In this document: one piece after another, positions 4,501-7,047 of the stretch
Layout: each line of letters begins with the position of its first letter
Numbering within the stretch: the stretch's first letter is position 1
Source: JAVEVH01 sp964430365
GTDB lineage: Bacteria; Patescibacteriota; Dojkabacteria; SC72
Assembly: GCA_964430365.1 (NCBI GenBank)
Contig: CAYSEU010000040.1
Coordinates: forward strand, 1 to 7,047
Length of the DNA stretch: 7,047 nt
Reading direction: 5' to 3'
The notes under the pieces: model-generated
What the model saw: the letters and a program-made list of their open reading frames with translations, nothing else
Databases searched by the model: none
Told to the model about the DNA's origin: nothing
Made by a program: the position numbers and the translations under genes

Positions 4501-7047
4501 ACTGCATATTTACCATTACTAGATACCCCTGTACTGTATACATTCATTCCCTGGTTATATAGTTGAAATATCTGATCAGTCGTTAAAGTATCTGCATATA
4601 TTCTAAAGTCTGAAATCTTTGTATTAGAACCACCTAGGGAAAGATTTGCCGAAGTTGTGAATAATTGATCTGGCAAATCACCATTAGTCGCAGTGGAATT
4701 AATTGGTTGCCCATTTATATATAGCTGAGGATTTAATCCTGGTTCGTCGGTTATTGTCACAAAATACCAGGAATTATTATCCAGATCCAAATTCCCATAA
4801 TATACATATTTTGAATTAATAAACCCAAGAGTATTTATATTTGCTCCAGGATTTCTATAAAAATATGTATTTCCCAATGAAAAGATCAAAGTCCCAGTAG
4901 TAACTTGTCCCAAGGGGTCATTAAGCTTCATCCAGAAGCTTACAGTATTGTTGTCAGGGTTAAGATTAGTTACAGGATATGTTAATGTACCAGTTGTTCT
5001 TGTACTTGTACTCTCATTCGCTACACCACTCCAAGTGTAACCTGCCCCCAAACTACCGTCACAAAAATTGGAAATCGCATTTTGAAAAGGATTACCTCTT
5101 TCATTTACCATTAGCCCATCTACATATACATCCTTACTACCCTTTACTTGTACTCCATAGTTAGTAGTACCTACTATTCCTGCTCCTGTATAACTTAGTC
5201 TATACCATCCTCCTCCTTCATCTGTATATGTAGTACTTACTACATTATTATTAAATACTAATTGAGCTATATTACTATCTACAACTCCTCCTACACTACC
5301 ACTAGTATTGTTATATACATATGCACTAATAGTATGATTATTTGTATTTCCTAAATCTATTTCTGTTAAATATTCATCATTAGCTGTACTAGTAACAATA
5401 TGTGTAGAAGAAGTACCATATTTAACAAAAGATATATTCGTATTCTCTGTTATTGTAGAAGATGGGTAGGGGTAGTAAGTACCGTCGTAGTTTGCACCCG
5501 AGGTAGCAGATCCTATATATACCAAAGGATTACCAGTAGCAGCTTCTGTGGTAGAGCCTGAGTAAATTACTTGGTTGTTTAATTTAATTTCATAGTTTCC
5601 AGGATATTTCCAAGATGTTTCAAAAAGATATTCCGTACCAGCCCTAAGATTTAAATCTCCTACTCCTCCAATTATATCTGTACCTGGAGTTCCATAGGCA
5701 TAGTAAGAATTGACACCTTCCTGTGCGAGTGCAAGATATCCGTTTGCAAATTGAATAAAATATATATACTGTCTTTGAAGATCTCCTGACACACCTACTT
5801 TTCTCAGTACTTCATCATCATATGCAGGTATAAACTTAAACCTATATGTAAAGTCTGTACCCTCTACTCCTGTTAATGTTTCAGTAAAAGAGTCCATTCC
5901 ATTCACAACAGTACCACCATCTTCTGTTTGAGAATTAACATATGAAGAAGGGGTTAAGGATAATGAAACAGAGTCAAGTAAGAAGAAATAATTATCATCA
6001 GTATTAAACACTGTATTGCTATAAGACGCACTCTCGTTCGCTTGAGTTCCGCTTGTATTTCTGGCTCTAAGAACTTTTGAGGCGTGTGTCCAATCTAAAT
6101 TAGAATAGGAATCTCCCCATATTGTTGTAGCACTAGATTGTTTAGCAAAATTATATGCATAAGGTTTTACAGTTGCAGCTTCCGTCCTATACCAAAATCC
6201 AGAAGAATAGAACTTACCTACCGTAGCAGAAATATTGGTATTGATACCATTAGATGCGCTTGGAACAGTTGCCCTAAAAGAACTATTTCCAGAGTGAATT
6301 ACTGTTCTATCCTGTATTGCTTCTCCTGGATCTAATTGGTAACCAGCCCATCCACTTGGTATCCAAGGGTCTCCGCTACCTCTCTCAAAACTAGGATTAT
6401 CTACTAAGTTAGTATATACCTCTACCTGATGCCAATTTACACTAGATACAGTATTACTACTATTTAACAATCTAATTCTTAAATTACTACTATTATCTGT
6501 ACCACCTAATAAAGTTGTATTAGATAATAATATACTACTACCTATTTTACTTAAGGTTATATTATTTCCTGCTAGTCCAACTGTTTTAGAAAGCAAAGAT
6601 ACAACATTACTACTTACAGTAGAATCAACTAAAGTATGTGCTACAGAACCAGTACCATATGAATAGTTTGTATCAAGAACTCCTCCATCTGAAATTGCGA
6701 GATTTAGATTAGAACTACTCTCTAAGTTATCCACCCCTATCTTTACATATATTTCTCCAATACCAGGATTAGTAATATCATCTTTAAATGTATATGTAAT
6801 ACCCCCTATCTCTACCATATCCCCATCTATTGGATTACTTTCTAATGTAATACTACCTTCTGATTTACTTTCTAATGTACCTTCTGCTGTAAATAGTAAG
6901 TTATCTGGATTATCCTTAGTACTAGTATTAGTACCATCTAAGTATCCTATCTCTAAATCATTAGTAATATCATATACAGATAATCTAGGTATTGATGTAC
7001 CATCACTATTCGCTATACCCCTTATTACAATATCTTTACCTGTAGTT
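1551..7047 (-). CDS. Giant modular surface protein with LamG/CBM-like and eight FN3-like domains (N-terminus beyond window)
   Basis: Probable extracellular adhesin or surface stalk; the exact function and ligand are unknown. 1831 complete codons are visible, numbered here from the right edge. The frame is open at that edge, so the Met at residue 77 (position 6818) is not the start. Order: Ser/Thr/Asn-rich region (1-62); phage-virion-like module (63-184); CBM4/9-like jelly roll (210-364); concanavalin-A-like sandwich (373-526); second jelly roll (530-651); linker with DGSLGAGYTWSG; LamG-type domain (686-834); further beta-sandwich (848-944); eight FN3-like domains (948-1811); 20-residue hydrophobic tail. 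No LPXTG motif, transmembrane helix or catalytic motif is visible. Nine cysteines occur, eight of them paired within FN3 domains 1-4, which suggests disulfides and an exported location. Any signal peptide must lie off-window. Composition shifts from Ser/Thr/Asn/Tyr-rich with few charges at the N-terminal side to Lys/Glu-rich in the last FN3 domains. It is followed after 5 bases by a MacB-like ABC gene. The domain calls are from pattern recognition and their borders are approximate. Confidence 0.93.
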   Translation of the reverse strand, partial: TTGKDIVIRGIANSDGTSIPRLSVYDITNDLEIGYLDGTNTSTKDNPDNLLFTAEGTLESKSEGSITLESNPIDGDMVEIGGITYTFKDDITNPGIGEIYVKIGVDNLESSSNLNLAISDGGVLDTNYSYGTGSVAHTLVDSTVSSNVVSLLSKTVGLAGNNITLSKIGSSILLSNTTLLGGTDNSSNLRIRLLNSSNTVSSVNWHQVEVYTNLVDNPSFERGSGDPWIPSGWAGYQLDPGEAIQDRTVIHSGNSSFRATVPSASNGINTNISATVGKFYSSGFWYRTEAATVKPYAYNFAKQSSATTIWGDSYSNLDWTHASKVLRARNTSGTQANESASYSNTVFNTDDNYFFLLDSVSLSLTPSSYVNSQTEDGGTVVNGMDSFTETLTGVEGTDFTYRFKFIPAYDDEVLRKVGVSGDLQRQYIYFIQFANGYLALAQEGVNSYYAYGTPGTDIIGGVGDLNLRAGTEYLFETSWKYPGNYEIKLNNQVIYSGSTTEAATGNPLVYIGSATSGANYDGTYYPYPSSTITENTNISFVKYGTSSTHIVTSTANDEYLTEIDLGNTNNHTISAYVYNNTSGSVGGVVDSNIAQLVFNNNVVSTTYTDEGGGWYRLSYTGAGIVGTTNYGVQVKGSKDVYVDGLMVNERGNPFQNAISNFCDGSLGAGYTWSGVANESTSTRTTGTLTYPVTNLNPDNNTVSFWMKLNDPLGQVTTGTLIFSLGNTYFYRNPGANINTLGFINSKYVYYGNLDLDNNSWYFVTITDEPGLNPQLYINGQPINSTATNGDLPDQLFTTSANLSLGGSNTKISDFRIYADTLTTDQIFQLYNQGMNVYSTGVSSNGKYAVEGTWTSQVIDLGNNGQWGISPSLQITDNKGSDNIVYQTRTSPDNVNWTNYEGVVINGTGYDFISPPNRYLQVKAILQSSNQSSTPIFSGMSFRYVQDTVKPSVNASNIQYYSSAQGGQLQTPNNWTNIHLPYISWTEGQDNTEGSGLRGYCLYLGQDPNADPALEGGLLSSTSPVHTTETECEFIIDTPYIDLSNTEYHGDIWMSSSNTDYYFKIKAVDYTGNVYGTTVSDSETYTFKLDNTLPLNPKGISAPQEYQREISSFTLYWAETGLSAASDAHSGIKGYQYRIGEDGLWFGAGHTGTQDCQDLLTNTTYTLQEVFEGEEIGDELEIGENVFYVRTWDNICNVTETYATAILQYSADAPSRPTNLTVVPSENSINEFSFDWDIPETFSGQEGGLQYCYTVNIFPSSNSCNWTSFTNLNADAYANQPGENILYVVAMDEAGNINYDDYTGIKFYANTSAPGIVQNLEISDISIKSTSKWKLALAWDQPDETGAGVASYRIYRSDVADSNYSVESSSFELIGTTSGESYTDVNLQQKEYFYVVKACDSANNCSAASNTVHMLPTGRFYVPAEIVTNPKLTHVSTKSATIAWVTERESDSRIQYGLSSGEYFEEEISNSDQVVEHSLTLNNLEAGTTYYFKTRWTDEDGNTGMTDEMSFKTDPPPSVKDVEETYVNLESAGIRFTTKGASKVKVYYGKDVGLSSSTELETSPVETTYTVTLTGLEDGTKYFYKINLFDIDGNEYDGTVLLDFLTPPKPEIINVEIQEKHGTAQPTMEILWESNTEVNSVIRYYPSGKKDLVQNRVDIEMIKGMHKMELNGLLPTTTYTMTVEGTDKLGNTALSEEYTFTTATDTRPPQIYDLKVDKSVLSSEVQADKSKSGQLVVSWKTDEPSTSQVMYDSGLGDTYQQKTKVETNLKTEHVVIISNLTPSTVYHLQVSSLDSANNEGKGSRMIAVTPKATNTVFEVVVESLSNIFKFLR
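1554..1613 (-). other. Short hydrophobic C-terminal tail of the giant protein
   Basis: The last 20 residues, TNTVFEVVVESLSNIFKFLR, follow the final FN3 unit. They are too short and too interrupted by charges (two Glu, one Lys, one Arg) for a clear transmembrane anchor, but could form an amphipathic helix or a sorting or docking signal. There is no LPXTG sortase motif. I recall similar hydrophobic endings (VxxxLxxIFxFL) on FN3 proteins of Patescibacteria; this is memory, not a search. Confidence 0.4.
1614..4205 (-). repeat. Array of eight fibronectin-III-like domains
   Basis: Residues about 948-1811 of the visible giant protein, as units of roughly 92-144 residues: 948-1091, 1092-1210, 1211-1312, 1313-1419, 1422-1513, 1514-1607, 1608-1703 and 1704-1811. 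Each has a late aromatic strand followed by a D-x-x-x-N turn (DYTGN, DNICN, DEAGN, DSANN, DEDGN, DIDGN, DKLGN, DSANN). Units 5-8 also carry the classical L-x-x-x-T-x-Y segment (for example LEAGTTYYFK and LTPSTVYHLQ) and mostly a B-strand Trp. Units 1-4 each contain one cysteine pair; units 5-8 have none. The units are well diverged in sequence, so the array is old. Such arrays normally act as spacers or stalks. Confidence 0.85.
4215..4505 (-). other. Beta-sandwich module following LamG
   Basis: Residues about 848-944 of the visible giant protein. The pattern is WTSQVIDLG, then YQTRTSPDNVNWTNYEG, SPPNRYLQVKAIL and TPIFSGMSFRYVQD. I recognise this arrangement (VIDLG, RTS-D-W, RYLQ-x-K/R, TP-x-x-x-x-x-x-x-Y) from bacterial surface and secreted proteins, where it often sits beside LamG domains. 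I cannot give it a family name with confidence; function is probably structural. Confidence 0.5.
4545..4991 (-). other. LamG-type (concanavalin-A-like) domain
   Basis: Residues about 686-834 of the visible giant protein. The landmarks are in canonical order for a bacterial LamG domain: TVSFWMKLN, a strand pair around LIFSLGN, NSWYFVTIT, PQLYINGQPI, then LSLGG and the closing ISDFRIYADTLTTDQIFQLYNQG (W-x-FVTI, LYINGQ, DFRIY and the I-x-x-LYN ending are the key parts). Such domains usually bind glycans or proteins. This is the most confident single domain in the protein. Confidence 0.8.
5094..5459 (-). other. Second jelly-roll domain and CDGSLG linker
   Basis: Residues about 530-651 of the visible giant protein. 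Features are HTISAYVYN, GGGWYRLSYTG and the closing strand VYVDGLMVNERG, a pattern common in jelly-roll modules of phage and bacterial surface proteins, where the last strand reads Y-x-DG-x-Q/M-x-E. It is followed by FCDGSLGAGYTWSG and STSTR, a linker I recognise as commonly joining such a domain to a following LamG domain. The linker cysteine (residue 662) is the only unpaired one. Confidence 0.5.
5469..5930 (-). other. Concanavalin-A-like beta-sandwich (tentative)
   Basis: Residues about 373-526 of the visible giant protein. Alternating hydrophobic strands such as FTYRFKFIPAYD, YIYFIQFANGYLAL, YLFETSWKYPGNYEIKLNNQ and LVYIGSA suggest a lectin/LamG-like sandwich, with a strand-turn resembling the usual 'how it measures against the ligand sheet' hairpin. 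It is more diverged than the LamG domain further along, and the family call is tentative. Confidence 0.4.
5955..6419 (-). other. CBM4/9-like jelly-roll domain
   Basis: Residues about 210-364 of the visible giant protein. The domain opens with LVDNPSFERG followed by a GW pair, has HSGNSS about 30 residues later, and closes with LLDSVSL. That arrangement (N-x-x-FE-x-G at the start, HSG-x-x-S in the middle, D-x-VSL at the end) is typical of carbohydrate-binding module family 4/9-like galactose-binding folds. Sugar binding is plausible but not shown; ligand residues cannot be assigned by eye. Confidence 0.6.
6495..6860 (-). other. Protein module resembling a phage tail/virion-associated domain
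   Basis: Residues 63-184 of the visible giant protein. They read GSITLESNPIDGDMVEIGG, then ITYTF, later YGTGSVAH, GLAGNN and finally LLGGTD. This order of landmarks matches a module I know from many phage structural proteins and some large bacterial surface proteins, with consensus GxITFxxNPxDGDTVTIGGxTYTF ... YGTGTVAH ... GxAGNxI ... LSGGxD. I cannot give a family accession. The central part is more diverged than the ends. It is probably a beta-rich structural or binding unit. Confidence 0.6.
6835..6879 (-). repeat. 15-base direct repeat, 30-base spacing
   Basis: The plus-strand sequence ttactttctaatgta occurs at 6835-6849 and again at 6865-6879, exactly 30 bases apart. The spacing is in frame, giving two copies of the peptide TLES (TLESK and TLESN) just before the phage-like module. 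It may be a small in-frame duplication in a Ser/Glu-rich linker. Confidence 0.6.

Noticed and set aside
4979..5164. Plus-strand open frame of 61 codons
   Set aside because: Antisense to the jelly-roll/LamG junction; its composition reflects the complementary strand only.
6138..6335. Plus-strand open frame of 65 codons
   Set aside because: Antisense to the CBM4/9-like domain; no ribosome binding site or recognisable domain.
6816..6818. ATG at 6818 as the start of the giant protein
   Set aside because: The frame continues open for 76 more codons to the right edge, with coherent protein sequence, and this Met lies inside the DGDMVEIGG strand of a module. It is an internal methionine.
6450..7047. 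Recurring tactact/agtagt-like triplets as a microsatellite or CRISPR-like array
   Set aside because: There is no regular spacing or conserved repeat unit; the pattern follows from Ser, Thr, Asn and Leu codons in an AT-rich gene.

Overview
The window is a single, fully coding, AT-rich segment. Two genes lie head to tail on the minus strand and both run off an edge. No gene is supported on the plus strand, and there is no non-coding stretch longer than 5 bases.

From the right edge down to position 1551 runs the C-terminal part (1831 complete codons visible, start outside the window) of a giant, modular, presumably surface-exposed protein. In N-to-C order it shows: a Ser/Thr/Asn-rich stretch; a module resembling one common in phage virion/tail proteins; a CBM4/9-like jelly roll; a concanavalin-A-like sandwich; a second jelly roll; a LamG-type domain; another beta-sandwich; eight fibronectin-III-like domains; and a short hydrophobic C-terminal tail. 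The ATG at 6818 is an internal methionine, because the frame stays open from there to the window edge.

Five bases after its stop codon, at 1545, starts a MacB-type ABC transporter: an N-terminal ATPase fused to an FtsX/MacB permease. Its first 515 residues are visible; the rest of the extracytoplasmic domain and the remaining membrane helices lie beyond the left edge. All ATPase motifs are present. The linker between ATPase and first membrane helix is unusually long and carries an extra hydrophobic segment.

Organism: low-GC DNA, standard genetic code (TGG for Trp, no in-frame TGA in about 2,350 codons), and the combination of LamG modules, FN3 arrays of this style and a MacB-like ABC protein all suggest a Candidate Phyla Radiation bacterium (Patescibacteria, perhaps Dojkabacteria- or Microgenomates-like). 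This is inference from remembered family resemblance, not a search. The close spacing implies co-transcription and probably translational coupling, so the transporter may export, assemble, release or sense the giant surface protein; that link is a hypothesis.
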